Positions 16,623 through 25,088 of a stretch of DNA of 64,000 nt are shown in pieces. The DNA is taken from positions 2,976,001 to 3,040,000 of the forward strand of contig NZ_BOSG01000001.1 of the NCBI RefSeq assembly GCF_018403225.1. Direction: 5' to 3'. The first letter of the stretch is position 1, and every line of letters begins with the position of its first letter. The stretch comes from Paenibacillus sp. J23TS9. GTDB taxonomy: Bacteria; Bacillota; Bacilli; Paenibacillales; Paenibacillaceae. A program made the translations under genes and the position numbers. The notes under the pieces are model-generated. The model had not been told where the DNA came from and made no database searches. It saw only the letters and a program-made list of their open reading frames with translations.

Positions 16623-17339
16623 TTATTGTTGATCCTGCTGCATCTGAATTCGGAGTGCAACCAGTCCCGATACATCTAACGTCGACACCGCATCGACGTT
16701 CATATCGGCGAAAGTCTCGAAGCCCGTTCCATCCGGCAGGGTATAAATCCATACCTGCAAATCATGTTCATGTGCAATTCGCACCAGAGATGCGCGGCAG
16801 GAAGAATAATCCACATTAATTCCTGCGCAGCCTGCCTGCTTCACCCTTGCACATATGTCCTGTACTGCAGCTTCGTACTGAGCTGACTCCATCTTCCCCA
16901 GCTCCGATGGGGTATTCCACATGATTCTGGAGTGAAATGGTGTAGCCATAATCAGGTCTGTCGCTCCGGTAAAATAGATTTGATCCCACATATTCAAAGA
17001 CTTAAGCAGCTCTAAAGCAGGAAGGGCAGCGTCGTCATTTTTGATATCCAGGTTGAATGATACCGGATTCCCCTTCCACTCGAGCAGTACGTTCTCCAGC
17101 CTTTCGAGATGTTTTCCCGCCTCAAGCTGCAGCGGATTCTGCTGCATGAGCTCCTCATACGTGAATGATGAAAATGCCTGGTGATCATCATGGAATAGTA
17201 CACATACCCCGTCTTTCATTGTCTGGACATCCACCTCCAAAATGTCGCATCCTGCATTTTTCCCGGCCAGGCATGATTCCAGTGTGTTGTCCGGCGTGCC
17301 CTCGCAGCCCGTATGGGCAATGATCAGCGGCTGTTTCAA
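16623..17339 (-). CDS. Glycerophosphodiester phosphodiesterase family protein (variant active site)
   Basis: A 238-residue TIM-barrel phosphodiesterase without signal peptide, so cytoplasmic. The family core is visible: catalytic His in AHTG (residue 9), DILEVDVQTMKDG and FHDD. Two positions differ from canonical enzymes such as UgpQ: HRG is HTG and PENT is PDNT. The TTG start overlaps the PHP gene stop by 4 bases (TTGA) and has AAGGAGG 7 bases upstream. The linked ABC importer suggests that an imported phosphodiester is hydrolysed inside the cell; the substrate is not shown. Confidence 0.82.
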   Translation of the reverse strand: MKQPLIIAHTGCEGTPDNTLESCLAGKNAGCDILEVDVQTMKDGVCVLFHDDHQAFSSFTYEELMQQNPLQLEAGKHLERLENVLLEWKGNPVSFNLDIKNDDAALPALELLKSLNMWDQIYFTGATDLIMATPFHSRIMWNTPSELGKMESAQYEAAVQDICARVKQAGCAGINVDYSSCRASLVRIAHEHDLQVWIYTLPDGTGFETFADMNVDAVSTLDVSGLVALRIQMQQDQQ

Positions 17340-18346
17340 TGGATCGCCTCCTTAAAATAAACCGGATTAGTAAAAGCAAGTGTCGACAAGGCCCCATTCA
17401 GCATCCCATAAAGACGGACCCGCATCCAGAGAAGTCCGTCCGCCCGAAATGAATATTGGATTTCATCTTGCTCTTCCGCTAAAGAATAGCGCGTCAATTC
17501 TCCAAGGTTCGATTCGATGATGATCATCAGCCCTTGTTCATCCGTTTCTAATTGCCGATCCGGATGATGGGATGGAATCACTCGCACAGTCATCTCGCAG
17601 TTTCCGTTCTCACCCGGGGTTCCCACTTCTACGATGTCTCCAATCCCGTACCTGTTTACACCTCGCTCAACCTGAAGCTCTAGCCGCGGTCCCATGCTTA
17701 CACAGATCCTGCCGGAAGAAATCGCATTTACCACAGATTCCGTATTCGGCATACCCTCTTCATTCTCCAGCCCAAGGTAGGTATATGCCGGTAGATCATC
17801 TTCCTCGCTCGAACGGTGCCAGTCCCGGCCCGCCGTAGCCGATATCCGATATCCCTGATTTAACAGGCTGGTCCACTGTTCAAACGCAGGTGCGTTATGA
17901 TTCCGCATGGGTGGCAGCGTCTCATGCCATACCTCCATGTAATCGATATCGTTCCAATCCTCGACGACATATTCCCAGTGGCATCCGGTGCATATCGGGC
18001 TCCCCAGACTGAACGGATGTGCGATCCCGACAATCCCCCCCTGCTCATGCACCCTATTGATGCCTTTATGAATATCAGAAGGTCCCAAATCCCGCCATTC
18101 GGAATAAGGCACGCCAAGGGTCAGCATATGGCCGTAAAAAGTCGTCCATTCCAAACCTGGGATAATAGAAATTCCGGTTTCCTCCGTGACAGCAGCCGCA
18201 TCAGCCATGCCGGAGGTCGTATTATGATCGGTCAGCGCGATGCCGGAGAGTCCCAGTTCCCTGGCCTTCATGCACATCTCGAACAGCGTATGCGTGCCGT
18301 CACTATGCGGCGTATGAGTATGCAGTTCAAACGGAAGCCATCTCAT
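17336..18346 (-). CDS. PHP-domain metallohydrolase (CehA/McbA-like)
   Basis: A 336-residue PHP-fold hydrolase. Metal-binding motifs appear in order: ELHTHTPHSDG (residues about 7-17), ALTDHNTTSG, GLEWTTFYGHMLTLG, GIVGIAHPF and AGRDWHRSSEED. There is no signal peptide. The family cleaves phosphate esters or related bonds. It overlaps the upstream 162-residue gene by 20 bases and the downstream GDPD gene by 4, so the three are probably made together. AAGGAG precedes the ATG. It may act with the GDPD protein on the same imported compound. Confidence 0.82.
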   Translation of the reverse strand: MRWLPFELHTHTPHSDGTHTLFEMCMKARELGLSGIALTDHNTTSGMADAAAVTEETGISIIPGLEWTTFYGHMLTLGVPYSEWRDLGPSDIHKGINRVHEQGGIVGIAHPFSLGSPICTGCHWEYVVEDWNDIDYMEVWHETLPPMRNHNAPAFEQWTSLLNQGYRISATAGRDWHRSSEEDDLPAYTYLGLENEEGMPNTESVVNAISSGRICVSMGPRLELQVERGVNRYGIGDIVEVGTPGENGNCEMTVRVIPSHHPDRQLETDEQGLMIIIESNLGELTRYSLAEEQDEIQYSFRADGLLWMRVRLYGMLNGALSTLAFTNPVYFKEAIH

Positions 18347-18815
18347 GATCCACTTCTCCTTCCCGGATACGCAGTTGATACTCGCATTCTTGTGTCACAA
18401 TGCAATGAACGCTTATCGTCACTTTCCATACGCCATTTCGAATCGGCCCGGAGAAGAACCCCGGGGAGCTCTCATGCCGTGATAGGATGTGCTGCTGATG
18501 ATTGGGATGGCGGTGCGCAGAACCCCTGAATCCATCCGGGTCATCGACGGAGAGCGTCAGCAGGTTTTGCAAGGGATGAAATTTCTCCCAATGTTCTAGA
18601 TACACGTTTTGAAGCGCCGGATTCACGTATTTGCGAATCGCTTCCTCAATCATCTGTTTTGAGTCATCCCGATCATCCAAGGTTTTCGGACCGTATTCAA
18701 ACTCAATGTGCAGGGCATTTATCCCTTCGGGAATATACAATTGGTATGTGATATGAGTCTTGGAGCTAAGCGGCGTCAATTTGCCTGCAACAGTCAACAG
18801 TTCCCTCATGTTCAT
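18327..18815 (-). CDS. Conserved-looking 162-residue protein of unknown function, paired with PHP hydrolase
   Basis: A cytoplasmic protein without recognised domain or membrane segment. Alternating hydrophobic strands (THITYQLYIPEGINALHIEFEYG; GVWKVTISVHCIV; CEYQLRI) suggest a beta-sandwich. It overlaps the PHP gene start by 20 bases, the largest overlap in the operon. It could be an accessory or substrate-binding domain separated from a longer PHP protein; that is inference from position and length. Start 18815 follows AAAGGTGG; a second ATG two codons later has better spacing. Confidence 0.7.
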   Translation of the reverse strand: MNMRELLTVAGKLTPLSSKTHITYQLYIPEGINALHIEFEYGPKTLDDRDDSKQMIEEAIRKYVNPALQNVYLEHWEKFHPLQNLLTLSVDDPDGFRGSAHRHPNHQQHILSRHESSPGFFSGPIRNGVWKVTISVHCIVTQECEYQLRIREGEVDHEMASV

Positions 18816-18824
18816 TCCACCTTT

Positions 18825-19718
18825 CTATCTTTCATCCTTCATCATGTTGCGAATGTAGAAATATCCTACAAGAGAGCAGATGGCAAACATAAATACGGCA
18901 CAGGCGCTTGCAATCCCGGTTTCAAAGTAAACCGAGAACTGCTGCTGCATCGCTACGCCGAGCACCTGCGGCGCATTCGGCCCGATAAGGAATGGCGCCG
19001 TGAAGCTGCCGATCACACCCATGACGACAAAAGTTGCCGCAACGAGCATGGATTTAAAGGATAACGGGAAGATAATGCGGAAGAAAATCTGGATTTTACC
19101 TGCTCCGATATCCTTGGCGCTTTCGATGACGGCATTCGGAATCCCCGACAGGGCCGAGCTCAGCAGCATGGCCGCAAAAGGGATATTAAACCACAAATTG
19201 GCCAGCAGAAGTCCCTTGTAATCGTAGAGTATCTTCATGAATGGCGCATCCGTAAAATGCAGCATAATGCGTGCCAGCCAGCCATGATTGCCATACATAT
19301 TGATCATGCCGTACGTTGCGATCACCGAAGGAATGAACATCGGAATGTAATACAGCTTCTCGATCCATTTTGCAAGCTTGCCGGTAGAAAATCTCAGGAA
19401 TACAGCCAGTAAATATGCGATAAACAGCACGATCACCGATGACACCACAGTCAAGTTCAGTGTGTACATGATGTTCGCCTTCATCGCGGGATCGGTGAAT
19501 AAATACTTGTAATGATCCCAGGTGAACTGTCCGTCATTTCCAGTCAGGCTCTCTTGAACCGAAGTAGCTATCGGGACAACAATCATAAATAACAGCAATA
19601 AAAATGAAGGGATCACCATCAGCAGGCCCAGCGCGGAGTGCTTGACTCCGCGGCTGTTCCAGGCCGATTTCAGCGGTTTGCGCGTTTCCAGAGATGGACT
19701 TAATCCTTGTCCGCTCAT
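18825..19718 (-). CDS. ABC transporter permease (PotB/iron-type, first of pair)
   Basis: A 297-residue permease with six predicted membrane segments and an EAA loop (VIESAKDIGAGKIQIFFRIIFP, near residue 220). It belongs to the spermidine/putrescine, iron and phosphonate importer class rather than the CUT1 sugar class. Its ATG overlaps the binding-protein stop by 4 bases (ATGA). The partner permease is encoded at the other end of the transporter gene set. Confidence 0.88.
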   Translation of the reverse strand: MSGQGLSPSLETRKPLKSAWNSRGVKHSALGLLMVIPSFLLLLFMIVVPIATSVQESLTGNDGQFTWDHYKYLFTDPAMKANIMYTLNLTVVSSVIVLFIAYLLAVFLRFSTGKLAKWIEKLYYIPMFIPSVIATYGMINMYGNHGWLARIMLHFTDAPFMKILYDYKGLLLANLWFNIPFAAMLLSSALSGIPNAVIESAKDIGAGKIQIFFRIIFPLSFKSMLVAATFVVMGVIGSFTAPFLIGPNAPQVLGVAMQQQFSVYFETGIASACAVFMFAICSLVGYFYIRNMMKDER

Positions 19719-20905
19719 TGACCTGCTACTTCCCTCTGCCAGCGTTTCATCGCTTCGGACTCCAGCTCCCCAAGATTAAAGGAACGGTAGCTCACGGAAA
19801 CACCTTTGAATTTATCCTGCAGCTCGCTAGGCATATGAGACCATTCAATACCCGGGAATCCATAAATTTTGTTAACCACTTCCGCCTGGGCATCCGGGCT
19901 GAGCACGAAATTAATAAAATCATAAGCCGCCTCTTTATGCTTGGACATGCTTGGAACAGTAAGAAGTCCCGGTCCTCCGGTAAAAGCAGGCTCTATCTGG
20001 GCCAGCTTGGTCGTTTCAGGCAGAAGCTTTTTGTTGATTTGCTCCAGCGCCATATCAGACCAGGCAGGGACCATATCCACTTCTCCGTTCGAGAGAAGAT
20101 CCAGCGTTCCCTGGTTTTTCTTCGGATACACGCCCTGCTGGTACATGTCTTTGCTCAAAGCCTTCAGCTGTTCGAATCCTTGATCCCATTGCTGCATGAT
20201 GCTTTTATCCTGATTGTGGATCGCATCATCCGGCAAGGATTTATACAACGTGGTCAGCACAAAGGATTCTCCGGAACCTCCGGTTGAAGGGTCATTATAG
20301 GCAAACCGCCCCGGATGCTCATGGATCCATGTGTACAGGTCATCCAGTGTTTTAGGAGGTGCAGGTACTTTCTCACTGTTATATGCGAGAAGAACGGATG
20401 AAGAACGGTAAGGTATGGCTTTATTGTTCAGATCCTTCATGTTTACAGGATCCATCAAACTAAGATTCGGAATTTGCTGCTCACTCAGTGACTCAAAGAC
20501 TCCGTCTTTCTTATCAGCAGCCATATCAGAGCCTCCGTTTGCCTCATACAAATCCACATCGACACTGTCCTTACCCGCACGTTTAGCTGCAACGATACGG
20601 TTCATCGTCGCCTGCTCCCCTTGACCGGAAGGTATATACACCAGCTTAACCTTCACTTTATCTTGTTCCTTTTCATACATTTCCTTCAAATGCTCCCACA
20701 GCTCCTGCACATTCTGGGAACCGCTGAAATAGAAAGCAATTTCCGTCTGGCCGCTGGCGCTGCCGCCTGCCGTATCCCCTGCTGCTGAGGCGTTCGGATC
20801 ACTTTTCCCCGCACCTGAAGAACAGCCGGCAAGAATTGTAAAGACAGCCAATGAGGTGAGAAGCAGCGTTTTCCCTTTATGTTTGAATCCACGGTTAATA
20901 CTCAT
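19715..20905 (-). CDS. ABC transporter solute-binding lipoprotein
   Basis: A 396-residue binding protein of the PotD/Fe-type superfamily. The lipoprotein signal is clear (LAVFTILAGCSSG, Cys near residue 28) and is followed by a Gly/Ser/Ala-rich linker. AGGAGG precedes the ATG by 7 bases. It lies between the ATPase and permease genes, giving the order permease, ATPase, binding protein, permease. The ligand is unknown; linkage to GDPD and PHP hydrolases suggests an organophosphate. Confidence 0.9.
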   Translation of the reverse strand: MSINRGFKHKGKTLLLTSLAVFTILAGCSSGAGKSDPNASAAGDTAGGSASGQTEIAFYFSGSQNVQELWEHLKEMYEKEQDKVKVKLVYIPSGQGEQATMNRIVAAKRAGKDSVDVDLYEANGGSDMAADKKDGVFESLSEQQIPNLSLMDPVNMKDLNNKAIPYRSSSVLLAYNSEKVPAPPKTLDDLYTWIHEHPGRFAYNDPSTGGSGESFVLTTLYKSLPDDAIHNQDKSIMQQWDQGFEQLKALSKDMYQQGVYPKKNQGTLDLLSNGEVDMVPAWSDMALEQINKKLLPETTKLAQIEPAFTGGPGLLTVPSMSKHKEAAYDFINFVLSPDAQAEVVNKIYGFPGIEWSHMPSELQDKFKGVSVSYRSFNLGELESEAMKRWQREVAGQ

Positions 20906-20928
20906 GTGTATTCCTCCTAATCGCTCGT

Positions 20929-21969
20929 TTATATGGATGATTTCGAATATGCAGTGTGTTTGGCGAAGGTTAAAGAAACCGATTGTCCTCCGGATAACTG
21001 GTCCGACTCCTCACGGGGCAGGAACATTCTGACCAAACCGGCTTCCGTCAGCAGCGTAATCTCTGCGTAGTGCCCCAAGATCATAACCTGCTTGACCACA
21101 GCGGCCAGACCGGGAAGAGAAGCATCATTCCATCTGATATCCTCAGGGCGTACCGCAACAACGACCTCTCCCCGCAGCTCCTTCGGATTGGACATTTCGA
21201 GATGGTTCAGCCGGATACCGCTTTCGTCTGCATTACCATTCAGCATGTTCATGCGTCCGATAAAATTGGCCACGAAAAGTGATTGGGGCGCGTCGTAGAT
21301 TTCCTGCGGGGATGCAGACTGCTCGATATTTCCCCGGTTCATGACGATGATCCGGTCCGACAGCGATAGCGCCTCTTCCTGGTCATGCGTCACGAACATC
21401 ATCGTCAATTTCGCAGCAGACTGAATTTCGCGCAGTTCCTCGCGAAGCTCGCTGCGCAGCTTGGCATCCAGCGCGGAGAACGGCTCGTCAAGCAAGAGCA
21501 CCGCCGGCTCCAGCAGCAATGCCCGGGCTACGGCCACCCGCTGCTGCTGCCCGCCGGACAGCTCGCCGGGACGTTTCTTCTCCGATCCTGGAAGCCGTAC
21601 CAGACGAAGTGCCCGGTCCACGGCTTCCAGGATCTGTTCCTTACTCTGGCGCCGGATCTTGAGGCCAAAGGCCAAATTTTCAAAAACGGTCATATGCGGC
21701 CAGAGATTATAGCTTTGAAATACCATCGCCGTCGGTCGTTTCTCCGGCGGAAGATGCAGCACACTTTTGCCTGCGATTTGAATATCACCCGAATCCGGCT
21801 CCAGAAAGCCTCCGACCGAACGGAGCACCGTCGTCTTGCCGCAGCCGGAAGGCCCCAGCAGCGTTACGAGCTCTCCATGGGCGATATCCAGCGATATCCC
21901 GCTCACGCCATCGCCTGTTTTATAACGCTTCGTTAAATTTTGGATCGATAATTGAACTTGTGCAGTCAT
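20929..21969 (-). CDS. ABC transporter ATP-binding protein (PotA/FbpC-type)
   Basis: A 346-residue import ATPase. Walker A is GPSGCGKTT (residues about 38-46), the Q-loop lies in AMVFQSYNLWPHM, the signature is LSGGQQQR, Walker B is VLLLDEPFSALDA and the switch is VTHDQEEA. A C-terminal TOBE-like regulatory domain follows from about residue 240 (VVAVRPEDIRW). It is the only import-type ATPase in the window and clearly belongs to the flanking permease and binding-protein genes. Confidence 0.93.
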   Translation of the reverse strand: MTAQVQLSIQNLTKRYKTGDGVSGISLDIAHGELVTLLGPSGCGKTTVLRSVGGFLEPDSGDIQIAGKSVLHLPPEKRPTAMVFQSYNLWPHMTVFENLAFGLKIRRQSKEQILEAVDRALRLVRLPGSEKKRPGELSGGQQQRVAVARALLLEPAVLLLDEPFSALDAKLRSELREELREIQSAAKLTMMFVTHDQEEALSLSDRIIVMNRGNIEQSASPQEIYDAPQSLFVANFIGRMNMLNGNADESGIRLNHLEMSNPKELRGEVVVAVRPEDIRWNDASLPGLAAVVKQVMILGHYAEITLLTEAGLVRMFLPREESDQLSGGQSVSLTFAKHTAYSKSSI

Positions 21970-21984
21970 TCCCTTGCCCCCTTG

Positions 21985-22812
21985 CTATTTCATGGTGAAG
22001 CCGCTGGACATGACGTCCGCGCTGACAAAACGCCGTGATACGAACAGCAGAATAATGGTTGGCAGCGTGAGCAGGATCGAGAACACCGCCCCCGCTGTTG
22101 CCGGATAATCCTGTACAGCCCCATACATGATCAGCGGCATCGTTTTATAATCGGGCATACCGACCATAAATGTCCCCTGTGCTTCATCAAGCGAAGAAAG
22201 GAACGTAAAGATCGAAGCAACGATAATGCCTGGCAGCGCCATTGGCAGCGTAACATTCCAAAATACGCGCAGCGGTCCGGCGCCTGCATCCCTCGCAGCT
22301 TCCTCCTGTGCTTTATGCACGCTTTTGAACGAGGCAGCCGGAATCCATGTCATATACATCAGCGTGTTAACGATATGAATCAGGACAACACCCATAAAGG
22401 TGTTCATCAAGCCGACTTTGAAAAAGAGCACCGCAATGGCAACATATAAGCCCATTTTGGGAAAAGCGTTCGTCAGCAGGAACGAGAACAGGAACCATCG
22501 GCTCAGCGGAAACCGTATACGCGCAAAAGCATAAGCTGCCGGCACACAGATAATAATCGACAATGCTGTAACCACAATCGCAATCAGAAAGGACAAACTG
22601 ATCGATTTCAGAATTTCGGGCTGGGATAAGACGTACTTCCACCAAGTCAAGGACCAGCTTTGGGGAAGTGCGGCAGGAAACTGCCATTTCCCTGAAAAGG
22701 CCAGCAAAGCCAGATTGATCAGTGGCCCAAGAAAAAAGAAAATAAATAGGGCAAAAATGATAAACTCTATGATTTTTCGGCTTCCCAGCCTTTTAAAATA
22801 CCAACTCAACAA
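21985..22812 (-). CDS. ABC transporter permease (PotC/iron-type, second of pair); first gene of operon
   Basis: A 275-residue permease with six membrane segments and the EAA loop EEAARDAGAGPLRVFWNVTLP near residue 170. The start codon is TTG, with a GGAGGTG ribosome site 4-5 bases upstream; a second in-frame TTG follows at once. It is the promoter-proximal gene of the nine-gene operon and lies just downstream of two palindromic operators, the nearer ending 19 bases before the start codon. Confidence 0.88.
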   Translation of the reverse strand: MLSWYFKRLGSRKIIEFIIFALFIFFFLGPLINLALLAFSGKWQFPAALPQSWSLTWWKYVLSQPEILKSISLSFLIAIVVTALSIIICVPAAYAFARIRFPLSRWFLFSFLLTNAFPKMGLYVAIAVLFFKVGLMNTFMGVVLIHIVNTLMYMTWIPAASFKSVHKAQEEAARDAGAGPLRVFWNVTLPMALPGIIVASIFTFLSSLDEAQGTFMVGMPDYKTMPLIMYGAVQDYPATAGAVFSILLTLPTIILLFVSRRFVSADVMSSGFTMK

Positions 22813-22830
22813 ACGTCACCTCCGGAATCC

Positions 22831-22852
22831 AAATTGGTATCGATACCAATTT
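22831..22852. promoter_or_regulatory. Perfect palindromic operator, copy 1 (LacI-type)
   Basis: A 22-base perfect palindrome with core TTGGTATCGATACCAA (22834-22849) centred on CG, as LacI-family operators usually are. It lies immediately upstream of the ribosome site of the first operon gene, where a bound repressor would block transcription. Confidence 0.8.
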
Positions 22853-22899
22853 GCACAATAATGATTTCTTGTTTTCAAAAAAGCCGAGCACGCCCATCA

Positions 22900-22915
22900 T
22901 TGGTATCGATACCAA
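22900..22915. promoter_or_regulatory. Perfect palindromic operator, copy 2 (LacI-type)
   Basis: A second exact copy of TTGGTATCGATACCAA, 66 bases centre-to-centre from the first. Two identical operators around a promoter region suit cooperative or looping repression by a LacI tetramer. The regulator is probably the LacI protein encoded in the same operon (15556-16578). Confidence 0.8.
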
Positions 22916-23074
22916 ATTAGTGATGATGAACTGTCATGTTGTCTTAGCCCCCTTACCTCGCTTGTACTCTTCTAGCTTAAAGACCAAATGTTAATTTTGT
23001 TCCGGCTGAATGTTAATGGAGAGGAGTTCTTTTGTTTCATGAACGTAAAAAACGCCGCTATACTTTCGGATATC

Positions 23075-23113
23075 CAAAAAAAAGATTCCATGGAGTTTAA
23101 CCTCCATGGAATC
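23075..23113 (-). terminator. Rho-independent terminator of the UbiD-family gene
   Basis: A perfect 12-base-pair stem (GATTCCATGGAG) with a 6-base loop is followed on the minus strand by nine T. It starts 24 bases after the stop at 23137. Confidence 0.92.
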
Positions 23114-23136
23114 TTCCCTTCGCCTATGTTATGAAA

Positions 23137-24993
23137 TCACTTCAATTTTACGCCGCTTAAACTGCCGCCTTTAGCAAAAACTCGCTCTATATTCTTTTCC
23201 ACTGCCGGATCGGGAATCAGAGGCGGAGCTTGGTGCGGTTTGATCCGGGCATCGATCATCATATTATCGCAAGCCCAATGCTTGTTCTCGTAGCTGCTGT
23301 TCACACCATAAATATCATGTGAAGGATTGCTCCGCGTGAAGGTAGCCCATAGGAAATTATGGATCGTTTCACTAAGGAAGGTGCTATCATCACATAAAAT
23401 GATCATCGGGCATGTCTCGAGCGGCCCTTTTTCAGCAATGGCTTCACTTAATCCTTTCAGCTCCTGCTGCGCCGTTTCGTAATCTGCAAATGCAGAGCCT
23501 TGAATCGCTACGACTCCCGGCATGACCAGACGGGCATTCTTAAATCCGCGTAATTCCTTCAGCACTTCCGGCACCTCGCGGCATAATTCCCGCTTCTTGT
23601 CCCCATAAGCCGCCAAGACGACTTTACTGCCGCTGTTAAGCCCCGTGCCTGAATAATCCAGGGTATCGATTGTCGTATTCGTATAAAAGTGAATATCCCG
23701 GCGAAGATCCATCCGCTCCAGAATATAGTTCATAAAACCAACGATATCATGGGAATCCAGCGCTTGGCTCTCTTCGGCCGTAATAAACAAATATTTGGCG
23801 AGACTCAGCTGTCCCGTTCCCAGGATCCGGTTAGCCAGTGTCAGAATCTCGGTCGGCTGCTTCACCCGCTGATAGGGTGTATAGCGTTCACTGCCGATGG
23901 CAAACAGCAAGGGATGTACCCCTGCAGCATCCACGGCATGAACTTCCTTGACACCTGGAATTTCCTGCTTGATGGCATCGCCCGTTAGCTCATGAATAAG
24001 CTCTCCGAATGAGGTATCCTCTTGAGGTGGACGCCCGACGACGGTAAAAGGCCAGATCGCATTTTTCTTCGCGTACACTTTATGAACCTTCATAACCGGA
24101 AAAGGATGCGTCAGGCTGTAATAGCCCAAATGATCGCCAAAAGGTCCCTCCGGTTTGGTTGCATCCGGGTGAATTTCACCCGTAATCACAAAATCAGCAT
24201 CATGGCTGATACAATATCCATCAACATAGCTGTACCGGAACCGGCGTCCGGATAGCAATCCGGCAAAGAGCATCTCACTCAGTCCTTCCGGCAAAGGCAT
24301 AATGGCCGAAAGCGTATGGGCAGGAGGTCCGCCAATAAAGATACTTACTTTTAACGGCTCGCCTTTCTTACTCGCCTTCGCTTGATGCACGCCGATACCG
24401 CGGTGGATCTGATAATGCAATCCGATTTCTTTATTCATTTCATACTCATTGCCGCTGAGCTGAATACGGTACATCCCCAGATTGGAATTCATCAGTCCCG
24501 GCTTTTCCGGATCCTCCGAATATACCTGCGGCAGGGTAATAAAAGCGCCCCCATCCATAGGCCAATGCTGAATTTGCGGCAAATCCGAAATCTGAATTTC
24601 TTGAAATGCACTGGGAACGCGCCCCGGTTTTTTCATCGGCAGAGCCTTAATAGCCCCAAATCCGCTGCCGATATTTTGAAAAGGATGCTTAACCGCCTTC
24701 ATCGGGTCGTCGCGCAGGGCGATAATGCTCTGTGTTCTGTCCCAGGTGCTCCGGAAAATAAACTTGCTGCGCTCGATATCGCCAAAAAGGTTGGAGACCG
24801 CTTTGAACTTCGAGCCTTTCACATTTTCAAATAACAAAGCAGGGCCGCCAGCTTCATAAACTTTCAGATGTATAGCAGCCATCTCCAGATAGGGATCTAC
24901 TTCTTCTTTTATGCGAACCAAATGTCCATGTTGTTCAAGGTCTGTTATACATTCTTCTAGATTCCGGTACAATGGTTTAACTCCAATCTCCAT
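23137..24993 (-). CDS. UbiD family decarboxylase
   Basis: A 618-residue UbiD-type decarboxylase, a cytoplasmic family that uses prenylated FMN to (de)carboxylate aromatic or unsaturated acids. Family segments are visible: N-terminal LEECITDLEQHGHLVRIKEEVD, the central SNLFGD, and the catalytic/metal region DADFVITGEIHPDATKPEGPFGDHLGYY. It is longer than E. coli UbiD (about 497 residues) and fits the long-form group. The ATG at 24993 has no good ribosome site; a TTG at 24972 with GGAG 8 bases upstream would give a start MYRNLEEC and may be the true one. No UbiX-type flavin prenyltransferase is in the window. Confidence 0.87.
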   Translation of the reverse strand: MEIGVKPLYRNLEECITDLEQHGHLVRIKEEVDPYLEMAAIHLKVYEAGGPALLFENVKGSKFKAVSNLFGDIERSKFIFRSTWDRTQSIIALRDDPMKAVKHPFQNIGSGFGAIKALPMKKPGRVPSAFQEIQISDLPQIQHWPMDGGAFITLPQVYSEDPEKPGLMNSNLGMYRIQLSGNEYEMNKEIGLHYQIHRGIGVHQAKASKKGEPLKVSIFIGGPPAHTLSAIMPLPEGLSEMLFAGLLSGRRFRYSYVDGYCISHDADFVITGEIHPDATKPEGPFGDHLGYYSLTHPFPVMKVHKVYAKKNAIWPFTVVGRPPQEDTSFGELIHELTGDAIKQEIPGVKEVHAVDAAGVHPLLFAIGSERYTPYQRVKQPTEILTLANRILGTGQLSLAKYLFITAEESQALDSHDIVGFMNYILERMDLRRDIHFYTNTTIDTLDYSGTGLNSGSKVVLAAYGDKKRELCREVPEVLKELRGFKNARLVMPGVVAIQGSAFADYETAQQELKGLSEAIAEKGPLETCPMIILCDDSTFLSETIHNFLWATFTRSNPSHDIYGVNSSYENKHWACDNMMIDARIKPHQAPPLIPDPAVEKNIERVFAKGGSLSGVKLK

Positions 24994-25088
24994 GAGAGTT
25001 TGCTATAGCTTATTGCTCCTATAATAAGAGGTCTATTTAATATAGTTAAAACAAAACTCATGGTAGATGTCAAACGATTATCGCATAT

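Larger units (their letters stand above)
22813..23136. other. Intergenic region before the ABC/PHP/GDPD operon
   Basis: This 324-base stretch has no credible gene. It holds the two TTGGTATCGATACCAA operators and, at its far end, the terminator of the UbiD-family gene. I could not place a convincing -35/-10 pair, although TTGAAA lies between the operators on the minus strand. Confidence 0.7.

Noticed and set aside
22831..22915. Repeated palindromes as a mobile-element end or attachment site
   Set aside because: No integrase, transposase or target duplication nearby; symmetry and position fit LacI operators.
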